Program-made: the position numbers and the translations under genes | The notes under the pieces: model-generated | Told to the model about the DNA's origin: nothing | The model's input: the letters and a program-made list of their open reading frames with translations, nothing else | Database searches by the model: none | Shown here: positions 24,469 through 34,957 of the stretch, in pieces | Position numbering within the stretch: the stretch's first letter is position 1 | Layout of the letters: each line of letters begins with the position of its first letter | Source: Mycobacterium interjectum | GTDB taxonomy: Bacteria; Actinomycetota; Actinomycetes; Mycobacteriales; Mycobacteriaceae | Direction: 5' to 3' | NCBI GenBank assembly: GCA_002102225.1 | Contig: LQPB01000034.1 | Coordinates: 1-64,000, forward strand | DNA length: 64,000 nucleotides

Positions 24469-25097
24469 CCGACCTGACCGCCGCCGCCCGGATCCGCGAC
24501 GCGGCCATCGAGCAGTTCGGCGAGCGCGGGTTCGACGTGGGCCTGCGCGCCATCGCCGAAGCGGCGGGCGTCAGCGCGGCGCTGGTCATCCACCACTTCG
24601 GCTCCAAGGAAGGCCTGCGCAAGGCCTGCGACGACTATGTCGCCGAAGAGATCCGCAGCACCAAATCGGAGGCAATGCGGTCCAACGACCCCGCCACCTG
24701 GTTCGCGCAGCTCGCCGAGATCGAGGAGTTTGCACCGCTGACGGCCTATGTGGTGCGCAGCATGCAGACCGGTGGCGACTTGGCGAAGATGTTGTGGCAG
24801 AGGATGATTGCCAACGCCGAAGAGTATATGGAAGAGGGCGTGCGGGCCGGGACGATCAAGCCCAGCCGTGACCCGAAGGCCAGGGCCAAATATCTCGGCA
24901 TCACCGGGGGCGGCAGCCTTCTGCTCTACATACAAATGCACGAAACGCCAACGGATTTGCGTGCGGTTCTGCGCGACTATGCCAGGGAGATGATCCTGCC
25001 CGCCCTCGAGATCTACAGCGAGGGCCTGATGGTCGACCGCACCATGTACGACGCATTTCTGGCCGCCGAAGATCAAGGAGGATCCCATGAAAGCTAA
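24459..25097 (+). CDS. TetR-family repressor of the ABC exporter (Rv1219c-like)
   Basis: A 212-residue dimeric repressor. The N-terminal helix-turn-helix (about 8-52) has the typical [25 protein letters not shown]; the remainder is an all-helical ligand domain. The start codon lies inside a palindromic operator and no ribosome site precedes it, so the mRNA may be leaderless. It overlaps the following ATPase gene by 11 bp. Rv1219c has the same length and controls the Rv1217c-Rv1218c multidrug exporter. Confidence 0.92.
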   Translation: MRSADLTAAARIRDAAIEQFGERGFDVGLRAIAEAAGVSAALVIHHFGSKEGLRKACDDYVAEEIRSTKSEAMRSNDPATWFAQLAEIEEFAPLTAYVVRSMQTGGDLAKMLWQRMIANAEEYMEEGVRAGTIKPSRDPKARAKYLGITGGGSLLLYIQMHETPTDLRAVLRDYAREMILPALEIYSEGLMVDRTMYDAFLAAEDQGGSHES

Positions 25098-25998
25098 CAA
25101 CGTCGCACCCATCGAAATCCGGGGACTGAACAAGAATTTCGGCGCGGTGCGCGCCCTCGACGGCCTGGATTTGACGGTGCGCGAGGGCGAGGTGCACGGG
25201 TTCCTCGGGCCGAACGGGGCCGGCAAGTCGACCACCATCCGCGTGCTGCTGGGGCTGGTGAGAGCCGACGGCGGAACCGTCCGGTTGCTGGGCGGCGATC
25301 CGTGGACCGACGCGGTGGCCCTGCACCGCCACATCGCCTACGTGCCGGGCGATGTGACCCTGTGGCCGTCGCTGACCGGCGGCGAGACCATCGACCTGCT
25401 GGCCCGCATGCGCGGGGGCATCGACGAACGGCGGCGCGCCGAGCTGATCGAGCGCTTCGACCTCGACCCGCACAAGAAGGCGCGCACCTACTCGAAGGGC
25501 AACCGGCAAAAGGTGTCCCTGATTTCCGCGTTCAGCTCGCACGCCCGGCTGCTGCTGCTGGACGAGCCGAGCAGCGGCCTGGACCCGTTGATGGAGAACA
25601 TCTTTCAGCAGTGCGTCGGTGAGGCGCGCGACCGCGGCACGACGGTCCTGCTGTCCAGTCACATCCTGGCCGAGACGGAAGCCCTGTGCGAAAGGGTGAC
25701 CATCATCCGCGCCGGCAAGACCGTCGAAAGCGGCACGCTGGAGTCGATGCGGCACCTCAGCCGCACCTCGATCAAGGCCGAAATGATCGGCGACCCGGGC
25801 GATATCACCCGCATCCGGGGCGTCGAGGACGTCAGCATCGACGGCAACACGCTGCGCGCCCAGGTGGACAGCGAAAGCCTGGGCGAACTCATCCGGGCGC
25901 TCGGGGACGCCGGGGTGCGCAGCCTGGTCAGCCAGCCCCCGACCCTGGAGGAACTCTTCCTGCGCCACTACAACACCACAGACAAGGTCTCGGCATGA
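25087..25998 (+). CDS. ABC exporter ATPase (Rv1218c-like)
   Basis: A 303-residue ATP-binding subunit of an ABC-2-type drug exporter. Walker A is GPNGAGKST, the signature is the YSKGNRQK variant, Walker [14 protein letters not shown] and the switch His lies in SSHILAE. A short C-terminal extension follows. AAGGAGGATCCC precedes ATG 25087, a near-ideal ribosome site inside the end of the tetR gene. In M. tuberculosis this exporter has been linked to efflux of several drug classes. It overlaps the permease gene by 4 bp. Confidence 0.93.
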   Translation: MKANNVAPIEIRGLNKNFGAVRALDGLDLTVREGEVHGFLGPNGAGKSTTIRVLLGLVRADGGTVRLLGGDPWTDAVALHRHIAYVPGDVTLWPSLTGGETIDLLARMRGGIDERRRAELIERFDLDPHKKARTYSKGNRQKVSLISAFSSHARLLLLDEPSSGLDPLMENIFQQCVGEARDRGTTVLLSSHILAETEALCERVTIIRAGKTVESGTLESMRHLSRTSIKAEMIGDPGDITRIRGVEDVSIDGNTLRAQVDSESLGELIRALGDAGVRSLVSQPPTLEELFLRHYNTTDKVSA

Positions 25999-27635
25999 GC
26001 ACCGCGACGCTGCAGCGCCCGCGCCCGGCCCAGCCGGCGGGGCGGGCCGCCTCGAACTTCTCCGGCACGCTGGGCATGCTGCGGCTCTACCTGCGCCGCG
26101 ACCGGGTTTCGTTGCCGCTGTGGGTGCTGCTGCTGTCGGTGCCGCTGGCCACGGTGTACGTCGGCAGCATCGAAAAGGTCTACCCCACCCAGGCCGACCG
26201 CGCCGGCTTCGCGGCCTCCATCATGGCCAGCCCCGCCCAGCGCGCGCTCTACGGCCAGATCTACAACGACAGCCTTGGGGCCGTTGGCATTTGGAAGGCC
26301 GGCATGTTCCACCTGTTGATCGCGGTGGCCGTCATCCTCACCGTGATCCGGCACACCCGCGCCGACGAGGAGACCGGCCGCACCGAGCTGGTGGACTCGA
26401 CCGCGATCGGCCGGTACGCCAGCCTGAGCGCGGCGCTGCTGTTGTCGTTCGGGGCGTCCCTCGCCACCGGCGCGATCGGGGCGGCCGGATTGCTGAGTAC
26501 CGACGTCCCGGCGGGCGGGTCGCTGGCGTTCGGGGCGGCGCTGGCCTGCTCCGGTCTGGTCTTCACCGCGGTGGCCGCGGTGACCGCCCAGCTGTCGCCG
26601 AGCGCCCGGTTCGCCCGCGGCGCCGCGTTCGCCGTGCTGGGCGCCGCGTTCACGCTGCGCGCCGTCGGTGACGCGGGCGGCGGCGGGCTGTCGTGGCTCT
26701 CGCCGCTGGGGTGGTCGCTGCAGGTAAGGCCATACGCCGGGGATCGCTGGTGGGTTCTGCTGCTGCACCTGGTGACGACGGCGGCGCTCACGTGGGTGGC
26801 CTACCGGCTGCTCGCCGGCCGCGACGTGGGCGCCGGGCTGATCGCCGAGCGCGCCGGCCCCGGCACGGCCGGAATGCGGCTGCGCGGGATCGACGGCCTG
26901 ACTTGGCGGCTCGATCGCGGCGCGCTGCTGCTGTGGACGGTGGGCCTGCTCCTGTATGGCCTGCTGATGGGCAGCGTGGTGCACGGCATCGGCGACGAGC
27001 TGGGCGGCAGCACCGTCGTGCGCGACATCGTCGCCCGGATGGGCGGCACCTCCGCGCTGGAGGAGGCCTTCATCGCCGTGGCGTACGCCATGATGGGCAT
27101 GGTCGCCGCCGCGTTCGCCATCTCGCTCACGCTGCGCTTGCATCAGGAGGAGTCCGGCCAGCGCGCGGAGACGGCACTCGCCGGTGCCGTCTCCCGAACG
27201 CATTGGCTGGCAAGCCATTTGGCCGCCGCACTGGTCGGGTCCGCGGTCGCGATGCTGGCCAGCGGCGTCGCCGGCGGACTCGTGTACGGCATCGCGGCCG
27301 GTGACGTCGCCGGCAAGGTGCTCAGCGTCCTCGGCACCGCGGCCGTGCAGCTGCCCGCCGTCTGGCTGCTCGCCGCCGTCACGGTCGCGGTGTTCGGTCT
27401 GGCCCCGCGGTTCACGCCCGTGGCGTGGGGCGTGCTGGTCGGGTTCGTCGCCGTGTACCTGATCGGCGAGTTGGCCCGGTTCCCGCAGTGGTTGCTCGAC
27501 CTGGAACCGTTCGGGCACACCCCGCGGGTGGGGGCCGATTTCACCGCCGTGCCGCTACTGTGGCTGCTGGCCATCGACGCGGCACTGATCATCTTGGGCG
27601 CCATGGCTTTTCGGCGTCGCGATCTACGTTGCTAG
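25995..27635 (+). CDS. ABC exporter permease (Rv1217c-like)
   Basis: A 546-residue integral membrane subunit with about 12 transmembrane helices in two halves, partner of the upstream ATPase. The N-terminal 25 residues are polar and cytoplasmic; the first helix follows [20 protein letters not shown]. The frame is open far upstream, but the real start is ATG 25995 (MSTATLQRP), overlapping the ATPase stop as ATGA. Alanine/glycine-rich helices are typical of the mycobacterial tetronasin-type permease family. Confidence 0.92.
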   Translation: MSTATLQRPRPAQPAGRAASNFSGTLGMLRLYLRRDRVSLPLWVLLLSVPLATVYVGSIEKVYPTQADRAGFAASIMASPAQRALYGQIYNDSLGAVGIWKAGMFHLLIAVAVILTVIRHTRADEETGRTELVDSTAIGRYASLSAALLLSFGASLATGAIGAAGLLSTDVPAGGSLAFGAALACSGLVFTAVAAVTAQLSPSARFARGAAFAVLGAAFTLRAVGDAGGGGLSWLSPLGWSLQVRPYAGDRWWVLLLHLVTTAALTWVAYRLLAGRDVGAGLIAERAGPGTAGMRLRGIDGLTWRLDRGALLLWTVGLLLYGLLMGSVVHGIGDELGGSTVVRDIVARMGGTSALEEAFIAVAYAMMGMVAAAFAISLTLRLHQEESGQRAETALAGAVSRTHWLASHLAAALVGSAVAMLASGVAGGLVYGIAAGDVAGKVLSVLGTAAVQLPAVWLLAAVTVAVFGLAPRFTPVAWGVLVGFVAVYLIGELARFPQWLLDLEPFGHTPRVGADFTAVPLLWLLAIDAALIILGAMAFRRRDLRC

Positions 27636-27648
27636 GGAGGGCACGATC

Positions 27649-28323
27649 ATGAAAACGGCTGTTCGGCTGACGGCATCCTCGGTGTTCGGGACCATCGCGG
27701 TCGGCCTCATCCTATTCGGACCGGCCGGAACGCTGCACTATTGGCAGGCGTGGGCTTTTCTCGCGGTGTTCACCGCGGCGTCGCTCGGCCCCACGATCTA
27801 TCTGGCGCGGAACAACCCGGCGGCCCTGCAGCGCCGCATGCACGCCGGGCCGCGGGCCGAGCCGCGGGCCGCCCAAAAGGTCATCATCACAAGCTCATTC
27901 GCGATTCTCTTCGCGATGATGGCGTTCAGCGCCCTCGACCATCGCATGGGCTGGTCGACGGTGCCGCCGTGGGTGTCCGTGTTCGGCGACGTCCTGGTGG
28001 CGACCGGGCTGGGCCTGGCGATGCTGGTGATCATCCAGAACAGCTACGCGGCGGCCACCGTCACGGTGGAGACGGGCCAGACGGTGGCCTCCGGCGGCGT
28101 CTACAAGTTCGTGCGGCATCCGATGTACGTCGGAAACGTGATCATGATGGTCGGCATGCCCCTGGCGCTCGGCTCCTACTGGGGTCTGCTGTTGGTGGTC
28201 CCGGGCATCGCGGTGCTCGTCTTCCGCATCCTCGACGAGGAGAAGCTGCTCATAAAGGACCTGCCGGGGTACCGGGAATACGCGCAGCACGTGCGCTACC
28301 GGCTGGTGCCCAGCGTGTGGTAG
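27649..28323 (+). CDS. Isoprenylcysteine carboxyl methyltransferase-like membrane protein (Rv1216c-like)
   Basis: A 224-residue membrane methyltransferase of the ICMT/PEMT family with about five transmembrane helices. The SAM-binding hallmark RHPMYVGN (about 158-165) and the C-terminal DEEKLLIKDLPGYREYAQHVRYRLVP are conserved. Bacterial members methylate small lipids or are uncharacterised. It follows the permease by 13 bp with AGGGAGG ahead of ATG 27649, so it is likely part of the tetR-ABC operon. Confidence 0.88.
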   Translation: MKTAVRLTASSVFGTIAVGLILFGPAGTLHYWQAWAFLAVFTAASLGPTIYLARNNPAALQRRMHAGPRAEPRAAQKVIITSSFAILFAMMAFSALDHRMGWSTVPPWVSVFGDVLVATGLGLAMLVIIQNSYAAATVTVETGQTVASGGVYKFVRHPMYVGNVIMMVGMPLALGSYWGLLLVVPGIAVLVFRILDEEKLLIKDLPGYREYAQHVRYRLVPSVW

Positions 28324-28352
28324 CGGCCGGGCGCTGCGCCTAAGGTATTGGC

Positions 28353-30035
28353 GTGGCGCGAAATTCGGCACCGGCCCTGGACCGTCCGTGGCGGCGCCCC
28401 GGAGCCTTCCGGTATGCGCTGGTTCGGCTTCGCGGCATCGCCAAGCCCCCGATCACGGTCACCGATCCGCCGCCCGACCTGCTCGTCGAGCGTGACGTCG
28501 CCGTCTCGACCCGCGACGGGACGGTGTTGCGCATCAACGTCCACCGGCAGCCCGACGACGGCCCGCGGCCGGTCATCCTGAGCATCCACCCCTACGGCAT
28601 GGACAACCTGCCGAGGCGGCGGGGCAACAGGTGGACCTTCTCGGTGCAATACCGGATGTTGCGCCAACCGCAACCGGTGAGTTTCTCGGCGCTGACCGGC
28701 TGGGAGGCGCCGGACCCGGCGTGGTGGACCGCGCGCGGCTTCACCGTGGTCAACGCCGACTCGCGCGGCTGCGGCCACTCCGACGGCACCGGAAACCTGC
28801 TGTCGCGCAAGGAGGCCGAGGACACCTACGACCTGGTGCAGTGGATCGCCGGGCAGAAGTGGTGCGACGGCCAGGTTGTCATGCTCGGGGTCTCCTACCT
28901 GGCGATCAGCCAGTACGCAGTGGCGGCCCTGCGGCCGCCGGCGCTGCGGGCGATCTGCCCGTGGGAGGGTTTCACCGACGCGTATCGCGACCTGACCTTC
29001 CCCGGCGGCGTGCGCGAATCGGGGTTCACCCGGCTGTGGTCGCGCAACCTGCGCCGCGACACGCGGCAGGCCTACGACCTGGTGAGCATGCAGGACGCCC
29101 ACCCGCTGCGCGACGACGCCTGGCGCTCGGTGGTGCCCGACCTGCCCGCGATCACGGTGCCCATGCTGGTCTGCGGCAGCTTCTCGGACAACAACCTGCA
29201 CAGCCGCGGCTCGATGCGCGCGTTCTCCCGCGCCGGCTCCGCCCACGCCCGCCTCTACACGCACCGGGGTGGCAAATGGGCGACCTTCTACTCCGAAGCG
29301 GCGCTGGCCGAGCAGCTCGACTTCTTCCGCGGCGTGCTCGACGGCGCGGACGGTTCCCGCAGCGTCCGCCTCGAGGTGCGCGAGGACCGCGACACCATCG
29401 TCGCGGTGCGCGAGGAGGCGGACTGGCCGCTGCCCCAAACCCGTTGGCGTGCGCTGTATCTGGGCGACGCCGGGGCGCTGGCGCCGGACCGGCCAGCCGA
29501 GGCCGGCGCCATCGCGTTCCAGACGCTTTCCCGCGCAGCGGCATTCAGCTGGACGTTTTCCGCGGACATCGAGCTGACCGGGCCGATGGCGGCCCGGTTG
29601 TGGGTCTCGCTGGACGGCTGCGACGACGCCAACCTGTTCGTCGGCGTGGAGAAGTGGCGTTCCGGCCGGTTCGTCGCGTTCGAGGGGTCCTATGGCTACG
29701 GCCGCGACCGGGTCACCACCGGGTGGCAGCGGGTCGCACTGCGGACGCTGGACCCCGAACTTTCGCGGCCGTGGGAGCCCGTCGCGGCCTGCGTGGACCC
29801 GCAGCCCGTCCCCGCCGGGCAGGTGGTCGCGGTCGACGTCGCGCTGGGACCCTCGGCGACGGTGTTCCGCGCCGGCGAACAGCTGCGGCTGGTGGTGGCC
29901 GGGCGGTGGTTGTGCCCGGCCAATCCGCTGATCGGGCAGATGCCCGCGGCCTACGCGCGCTCACCCCGCGGCCGCGTCACCCTGCACTGGGGCCCGGGCC
30001 ACGACGCGCACCTGCTGGTCCCGGAGGTCCCCTAG
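28353..30035 (+). CDS. CocE/NonD-family alpha/beta hydrolase (Rv1215c-like)
   Basis: A 560-residue hydrolase of the X-Pro dipeptidyl-peptidase/cocaine esterase family. The nucleophile elbow is GVSYLAIS (Ser in the usual GxSYxG position, with Ala for the last Gly). The N-terminal alpha/beta domain opens with RDGTVLRINVHRQ, and the C-terminal jelly-roll (about 330-555) includes LRLVVAGRW. No signal peptide is visible. The substrate is unknown. Start GTG 28353, 29 bp after the methyltransferase; convergent with glgC with only 5 bp between stops. Confidence 0.88.
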   Translation: MARNSAPALDRPWRRPGAFRYALVRLRGIAKPPITVTDPPPDLLVERDVAVSTRDGTVLRINVHRQPDDGPRPVILSIHPYGMDNLPRRRGNRWTFSVQYRMLRQPQPVSFSALTGWEAPDPAWWTARGFTVVNADSRGCGHSDGTGNLLSRKEAEDTYDLVQWIAGQKWCDGQVVMLGVSYLAISQYAVAALRPPALRAICPWEGFTDAYRDLTFPGGVRESGFTRLWSRNLRRDTRQAYDLVSMQDAHPLRDDAWRSVVPDLPAITVPMLVCGSFSDNNLHSRGSMRAFSRAGSAHARLYTHRGGKWATFYSEAALAEQLDFFRGVLDGADGSRSVRLEVREDRDTIVAVREEADWPLPQTRWRALYLGDAGALAPDRPAEAGAIAFQTLSRAAAFSWTFSADIELTGPMAARLWVSLDGCDDANLFVGVEKWRSGRFVAFEGSYGYGRDRVTTGWQRVALRTLDPELSRPWEPVAACVDPQPVPAGQVVAVDVALGPSATVFRAGEQLRLVVAGRWLCPANPLIGQMPAAYARSPRGRVTLHWGPGHDAHLLVPEVP

Positions 30036-30040
30036 CCTGG

Positions 30041-31255
30041 CTAGATCCAGACGCCCTTGCCGACCGCGACCACGCCGCCGGCGCTGATCGCGAACCGCTC
30101 GCGGTCCTTCTCCAGATCGACCCCGACCATCTCCCCGGGCCCGACGACGACGTTCTTGTCCAGGATCGCGTGGCGCACCACCGCGCCGCGGCCGACCCGG
30201 GCGCCCGGCATGATCACGCTGCCCTCGACGATCGCGCCGTCGTCGACCACCACGTTCGACGACAGCACCGAGTTGCGCACCGAGGCCGCCGAGATGATGC
30301 TGCCGGCGCCCACCACCGACTCCTGCGCCGAGCCGCCGTTGACGAACTTGGCCGGCGCCAGGTTCTCCGACTCGCCGCGAATCGGCCAGCGCTTGTTGTA
30401 CAGGTTGAACACCGGGTGCACCGAGACCAGGTCCATGTGCGCGTCGTAGAAGGCGTCCAGCGTCCCGACGTCGCGCCAGTAGCCCCGGTCGCGGTCGGTG
30501 GCCCCGGGCACCTCGTTGTCGGAGAAGTCGTACACCGCGGCCATCCCGTCCTCCACCAACCGCGGGATGATGTCACCGCCCATGTCGTGATCGGAATGGT
30601 CGTCGTCGGCGTCGGCGCGGATCGCGTCGATGAGCACCTTGGTGGTGAAGATGTAGTTGCCCATCGACACGTACGTCGACGAGGGGTCGCCGGGGGTCCC
30701 CGGCGGATCCAGCGGCTTTTCCACGAAGGCGCGGATGCGGCCGGAGTCGTCGGCGTCGATGCAGCCGAAGGCGGACGCTTCGCCGCGGGGCACCTTGATG
30801 CCGGCCACGGTCGCGCCGGCCCCGCTGTCGATGTGGAACCCGACCATCTGCTCGGGGTCCATCCGATAGACGTGGTCGGCGCCGAAAACGACTATGTAGT
30901 CGGGGTCTTCGTCGTAGATCAGGTTGAGCGACTGGTAGATCGCGTCGGCGGAGCCGGTGTACCAGCGCGGGCCGAGCCGCTGCTGCGCGGGCACCGGGGT
31001 GATGTACTCGCCGGCCAGGCCGGACAAGCGCCAGTTCTGCGAAATGTGACGGTCGAGTGAATGCGACTTGTATTGGGTGAGAACGCAGATCCTCAGGTAG
31101 CGGGCGTTGACCAGGTTGGAGAGCACGAAGTCGATCAGCCGGTAGGCGCCACCGAAGGGAACCGCGGGTTTGGCCCGGTCCGCGGTCAGCGGATACAACC
31201 GCTTGCCCTCACCCCCGGCCAGGACGATGCCCAGCACGTGTGGCGCTTCCCTCAT
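30041..31255 (-). CDS. glgC: Glucose-1-phosphate adenylyltransferase GlgC
   Basis: A 404-residue enzyme making ADP-glucose from ATP and glucose 1-phosphate for glycogen and the GlgM-GlgE alpha-glucan route. The N-terminal nucleotidyltransferase domain has the [13 protein letters not shown] loop and [10 protein letters not shown]; the C-terminal part is a left-handed beta-helix ([24 protein letters not shown]). ATG 31255 (MREAPHVLG) matches the M. tuberculosis start; an upstream in-frame start at 31282 is less likely. Divergent from glgM, with which it works. Confidence 0.96.
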   Translation of the reverse strand: MREAPHVLGIVLAGGEGKRLYPLTADRAKPAVPFGGAYRLIDFVLSNLVNARYLRICVLTQYKSHSLDRHISQNWRLSGLAGEYITPVPAQQRLGPRWYTGSADAIYQSLNLIYDEDPDYIVVFGADHVYRMDPEQMVGFHIDSGAGATVAGIKVPRGEASAFGCIDADDSGRIRAFVEKPLDPPGTPGDPSSTYVSMGNYIFTTKVLIDAIRADADDDHSDHDMGGDIIPRLVEDGMAAVYDFSDNEVPGATDRDRGYWRDVGTLDAFYDAHMDLVSVHPVFNLYNKRWPIRGESENLAPAKFVNGGSAQESVVGAGSIISAASVRNSVLSSNVVVDDGAIVEGSVIMPGARVGRGAVVRHAILDKNVVVGPGEMVGVDLEKDRERFAISAGGVVAVGKGVWI

Positions 31256-31495
31256 GGCTCCCAAACTATCGGCCCCCGCCAACCGCTGCCAGGGGGAATC
31301 CCGGTGGCCGCCGTTCTGACGGACTGCCTGTCAAGGTATTTGGCTTAGTTCTCACCACGTTTCACAACCCGATACCGTCCATTATGCGCAGTCTCACTCG
31401 CGGGCCGCATCGTCACCGGACCGAAAACCGGATTCTCCGAATTTCTCAGCGGCCCGACTCGCGGGCGGCGTCCCCGCCGAACTACCGTGCGGAGT

Positions 31496-32659
31496 ATGCG
31501 GGTGGCGATGATGACTCGGGAGTACCCACCGGAGGTCTACGGCGGGGCCGGGGTACACGTCACCGAGCTCGTCGCGCAGCTGCGCCGGTTGTGCGCGGTC
31601 GACGTGCACTGCATCGGCGCGCCCCGTCCGGATGCCTTCGCGCAGCAACCCGACCCGCGCATCCACGGCGCCAACCCCGCTCTGTCCACCTTGTCCGCGG
31701 ACCTGATGATGGCCAACGCCGCGTCGGCGGCCACGGTCGTGCATTCGCACACCTGGTACGCGGGCCTGGCCGGGCACCTGACCGCGTTGCTCTACGACAT
31801 CCCGCACGTCCTGACCGCGCATTCGCTCGAACCGCTGCGGCCGTGGAAGGCCGAACAGCTCGGCGGCGGCTACCGCGTGTCGACGTGGGTGGAGCGGACC
31901 GCGGTGCTGGCCGCCGACGCCGTCATCGCGGTCAGCGCGGCGATGCGCGAAGACATCCTGCGCGTCTACCCCACGCTGGATCCGAGCCTGGTGCACGTCA
32001 TCCGCAACGGCGTCGACACCGGCGTGTGGCACCCCGCCGGCCCCGTGCAAACCGGTTCGGTGCTGGCCGAACTCGGCGTGGACCCGGGCCGGCCGATGGT
32101 GGCGTTCGTGGGGCGCATCACCCGCCAGAAGGGCGTCGCCCACCTGGTCGCGGCCGCGCACCGGTTCGCCCCCGGGGTGCAGGTGGTGCTGTGCGCCGGC
32201 GCTCCCGACACCCCGGAGCTGGCCGCGGAGATTGAGGCCGCCGTGGCCGGGCTGGCCCGCGAGCGGGGCGGGGTGTTCTGGATCAGGGAGATGCTGCCCA
32301 TCGGCGAGTTAAGGGAAATACTCTCGGCGGCAACGGTTTTCGTATGCCCGTCGGTGTATGAGCCGTTGGGGATCGTCAACCTTGAGGCGATGGCGTGCGC
32401 CACGGCGGTGGTGGCCTCCGACGTCGGCGGGATACCCGAGGTGGTCAGGGACGGCAGCACCGGGTCACTGGTGCATTACGACGCCGACGACCCGGCCGGC
32501 TTCCAGGCGGGGCTGGCCGATGCGGTCAATGAACTCATCGCGGACCCCGACAAGGCGAAGCGCTATGGCGAGGCGGGACGCCAGCGCTGCATCGAGGACT
32601 TCTCCTGGGCCCACGCGGCCGAGCAGACGCTGGAGATCTACCGGAAGGTGTCGGCGTAA
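31496..32659 (+). CDS. glgM: Alpha-maltose-1-phosphate synthase GlgM
   Basis: A 387-residue GT4 glycosyltransferase that joins ADP-glucose to glucose 1-phosphate to give maltose 1-phosphate, the GlgE donor. It has the N-terminal Gly-rich loop YGGAGVHV and the C-terminal donor-site motif ExxxxxxxE in EPLGIVNLE. ATG 31496 (MRVAMMTREYPPE) gives the same length as Rv1212c; an in-frame start at 31487 is less likely. It shares a 240-bp divergent promoter region with glgC. Confidence 0.95.
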   Translation: MRVAMMTREYPPEVYGGAGVHVTELVAQLRRLCAVDVHCIGAPRPDAFAQQPDPRIHGANPALSTLSADLMMANAASAATVVHSHTWYAGLAGHLTALLYDIPHVLTAHSLEPLRPWKAEQLGGGYRVSTWVERTAVLAADAVIAVSAAMREDILRVYPTLDPSLVHVIRNGVDTGVWHPAGPVQTGSVLAELGVDPGRPMVAFVGRITRQKGVAHLVAAAHRFAPGVQVVLCAGAPDTPELAAEIEAAVAGLARERGGVFWIREMLPIGELREILSAATVFVCPSVYEPLGIVNLEAMACATAVVASDVGGIPEVVRDGSTGSLVHYDADDPAGFQAGLADAVNELIADPDKAKRYGEAGRQRCIEDFSWAHAAEQTLEIYRKVSA

Positions 32660-32665
32660 GCCGGC

Positions 32666-32833
32666 TTAGCTGGTAACGCCCTTGAGCTCGTCACCGAGGG
32701 CGGCGGCTTCGTCGGGCGTCAGCTCGACCACCAGCCGACCGCCTCCCTCGAGCGGTACTCGCATAACGATGCCGCGCCCCTCCTTGGTCGCTTCCAAAGG
32801 ACCGTCTCCGGTACGGGGCTTCATCGCCGCCAT
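32666..32833 (-). CDS. DUF3117 small protein (Rv1211-like)
   Basis: A 55-residue actinobacterial protein with the highly conserved MAAMKPRTGDGPLEATKEG start and a VELTPDEAAALGDELKG end. The frame extends to 32938, but GGAGGGAGCACTCG directly precedes ATG 32833 and the 55-residue form is what I know for this family; a 75-residue version is annotated in M. tuberculosis. Function unknown. Its stop is 6 bp from the glgM stop (convergent). Confidence 0.85.
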   Translation of the reverse strand: MAAMKPRTGDGPLEATKEGRGIVMRVPLEGGGRLVVELTPDEAAALGDELKGVTS

Positions 32834-33010
32834 CGAGTGCTCCCTCCAGATTCGAGCTGGCCCGGCGTCGCGGACCTGGTCGGCGTCGAGCATGCCCCGC
32901 CAGTGGAATCCCAGCCATACCCGACATTGGACTGCCAAATCACCCCCCCATTGTTCCCTATCCGGCGCGGCAGTTACACCAAGACCCGCTTCTGACGCCC
33001 CATTGGGCCC

Positions 33011-33592
33011 TCAACGAGGGTTTGCCGGCACCCAACAACCGCGAATATGGTCGTCGACCATGCCGGTCGCCTGCATCAGCGCGTAGGCGGTGGTGGGCCC
33101 GACGAAGCGGAACCCGCGCCGTTTCAGCTCGGCGGCCATCGCCTTCGACTCGGCGCTGGCCGAGGGAATTTCGGAGCCGTCGGCGGGGCGGGGCCGCGGC
33201 GGCGGCGCGAACGACCACAGCAGCTTGGACAGGTCCTCGGCGGAACCCAGCTCGGCGGCGGCGCGCGCGTTGGCGATGGTCGCGTCGATCTTGGCCCGGT
33301 TGCGGACGATGCCCGTGTCGGCCATCAGCCGCCGCACGTCGGCTTCGGTGTAGCCAGCCACCGTCTCGATGTCGAACCCGTCGAAGGCGCGCCGGAAGTT
33401 CTCCCGTTTGCGCAGGATGATCAGCCACGACAGGCCGCTCTGGAAGGCCTCGAGGCTCATCCGCTCGAACAGCGCCACCCCGTCGTGCAACGCCCGGCCC
33501 CACTCCCGGTCGTGGTAGTCGCGGTACATCTCGAAGTCCGGCCCGGGCCGAATGGTCGCCCAGCCGCACCGCACCAGCCCGTCATCGCTCAC
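33011..33592 (-). CDS. tag: DNA-3-methyladenine glycosylase I
   Basis: A 193-residue base-excision repair enzyme removing 3-methyladenine. The N-terminal RCGWAT holds the first zinc ligand, followed by YRDYHDREWGRALHD and the substrate-pocket segment EAFQSGLSWLIILRKRENFR; the C-terminal GPTTAYALMQATGMVDDHIRGCW completes the family pattern. Start GTG 33592 overlaps the stop of the preceding gene by 3 bp. Counterpart of Rv1210 (tagA). Confidence 0.94.
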   Translation of the reverse strand: MSDDGLVRCGWATIRPGPDFEMYRDYHDREWGRALHDGVALFERMSLEAFQSGLSWLIILRKRENFRRAFDGFDIETVAGYTEADVRRLMADTGIVRNRAKIDATIANARAAAELGSAEDLSKLLWSFAPPPRPRPADGSEIPSASAESKAMAAELKRRGFRFVGPTTAYALMQATGMVDDHIRGCWVPANPR

Positions 33593-33954
33593 ACTGAGTC
33601 CTGACGGTCCTCGCCGTCCGCCGGTTCCACGGCGTCGGGCTCGCCGTCGGTCTCGTTGTCGGCGGCCGGTGGGGCGTGCACCGCCGCCAGCTGGCCGCGC
33701 AGCGCCTCGAGCTCGCGGGCGAGCCGGTCCAGCACCCAGTCCACCTCGCTGGTCTTGTATCCGCGCAGCACCTGAGTGAACTTGACGGCGTCGACGTCGG
33801 CCCCGGTGACGCCGTAGGCGGGCAGCACGGTCGCCGTCGTCCCCCGCGGCAAGGGCGGCAGCTGCTCACCGCGGCCGAACAGCAGGCTGGCCGCGCCGAA
33901 CAGCACGATCGCCACCAGGACGAGCACCACCAGGTACAGCAACACCAACGCCAC
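33589..33954 (-). CDS. DivIVA-domain membrane protein (Rv1209-like)
   Basis: A 121-residue protein with one N-terminal transmembrane helix (about 3-25), then a short DivIVA-like segment (FTQVLRGYKTSEVDWVLDRLARELEALR) likely to form a coiled coil, and an acidic disordered tail. It could help place envelope enzymes at the pole, by analogy with Wag31. It is coupled to the downstream glycosylase gene and lies 46 bp after gpgS. Start GTG 33954. Confidence 0.82.
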   Translation of the reverse strand: MALVLLYLVVLVLVAIVLFGAASLLFGRGEQLPPLPRGTTATVLPAYGVTGADVDAVKFTQVLRGYKTSEVDWVLDRLARELEALRGQLAAVHAPPAADNETDGEPDAVEPADGEDRQDSV

Positions 33955-34000
33955 GCGTTCGATATTGCCCTATACCGCCGACGCCCCGGCGCGCGTGGGC

Positions 34001-34957
34001 CTAGCGCGGGCGCAGTCCCTGGATCGGCGGCCGGTCCTCCAGCGACACCGGCGCGGTGTGCGCCCGGTAGCCGTAACCGTCGGCGCCGTCGGCGAAAAAC
34101 TGGGTCAAGCCCACCCCGGAGTCGGGGATCCCGCAGCGCGACAGCAGGGTCGCGATGACCTGGCGGCTCATCACGCCCAGCTCGGGCAACGGCCGGTTGC
34201 GGTGCGCCCGCACGCCGAGGTTCACCTGCGCGATCGCGTCCAGCCCCAGCCGGTCGAAGGTGTCCACCAGCACGCCAATCTCCACGCCGTAGCCCGGCGC
34301 GAACGGCAGCGACGTCAGCAGCTCCCGGCTGGCCGCGTACTCGCCGCCGAGCGGCTGCAGGATGCAGCCCAGCTCCGGGCGCAGCGCCGCCAGCAACGGG
34401 CGGGCCACCAGCTCGGTGACCCGTCCGCCGCCCGCGTCGGCGCCGCCGAGCGGCCGCCGATAGAAGCTCTTCACCAGGTGAGTCCCGTCGCCGGTGAGCA
34501 GCGGGGCCACCAGCCACGGCACGAACATCGGGTGCGGATCGATCAGGTCGGAGTCGACGAACACCACGATGTCGCCGCTGGTGGCCGCGAGGGAACGCCA
34601 CAGCACCTCGCCCTTGCCGTCCCGGACGGGCACCCCCGGCAGGGCCTGCTCGCGGCTGACGACGCGGGCGCCCGCCGCGATCGCGCGGATCTCGGTGTCG
34701 TCGGTGGAGCCGGAGTCCAGCACGATCAGCTCGTCGACCAGGCCGTCCACCAGCGGCGAGATGCTTTCGACCACCGACTCGACGGTGGCTTCCTCGTTGA
34801 GGGCGGGCAACACCACCGAGATGGTCCGCCCGGCCTTGGCGTCTTCCAGTTCGCCGACCGTCCAGCCGGGCCGGCTCCAATTGCGGTCGGACAGCCAGAC
34901 GTCACCGGGCCGCGAGGCCAGCACCCCCGCGCTGGCGAGGTCCACCAGCTCCGTCAT
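34001..34957 (-). CDS. gpgS: Glucosyl-3-phosphoglycerate synthase GpgS
   Basis: A 318-residue GT81 glycosyltransferase making glucosyl-3-phosphoglycerate from a nucleotide-glucose donor and 3-phosphoglycerate, the first step of methylglucose lipopolysaccharide. It shows the Rossmann start SVVLPALNEEATVESVV (48-64), the metal-binding DSD (135-137) in VVFVDSDLIDPH, and conserved VELVARPLLAALRPELGC-type segments. ATG 34957 overlaps the folP2 stop (ATGA). Compared with my memory of Rv1208, a short insertion after the FYRRPL segment is missing here. Confidence 0.95.
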   Translation of the reverse strand: MTELVDLASAGVLASRPGDVWLSDRNWSRPGWTVGELEDAKAGRTISVVLPALNEEATVESVVESISPLVDGLVDELIVLDSGSTDDTEIRAIAAGARVVSREQALPGVPVRDGKGEVLWRSLAATSGDIVVFVDSDLIDPHPMFVPWLVAPLLTGDGTHLVKSFYRRPLGGADAGGGRVTELVARPLLAALRPELGCILQPLGGEYAASRELLTSLPFAPGYGVEIGVLVDTFDRLGLDAIAQVNLGVRAHRNRPLPELGVMSRQVIATLLSRCGIPDSGVGLTQFFADGADGYGYRAHTAPVSLEDRPPIQGLRPR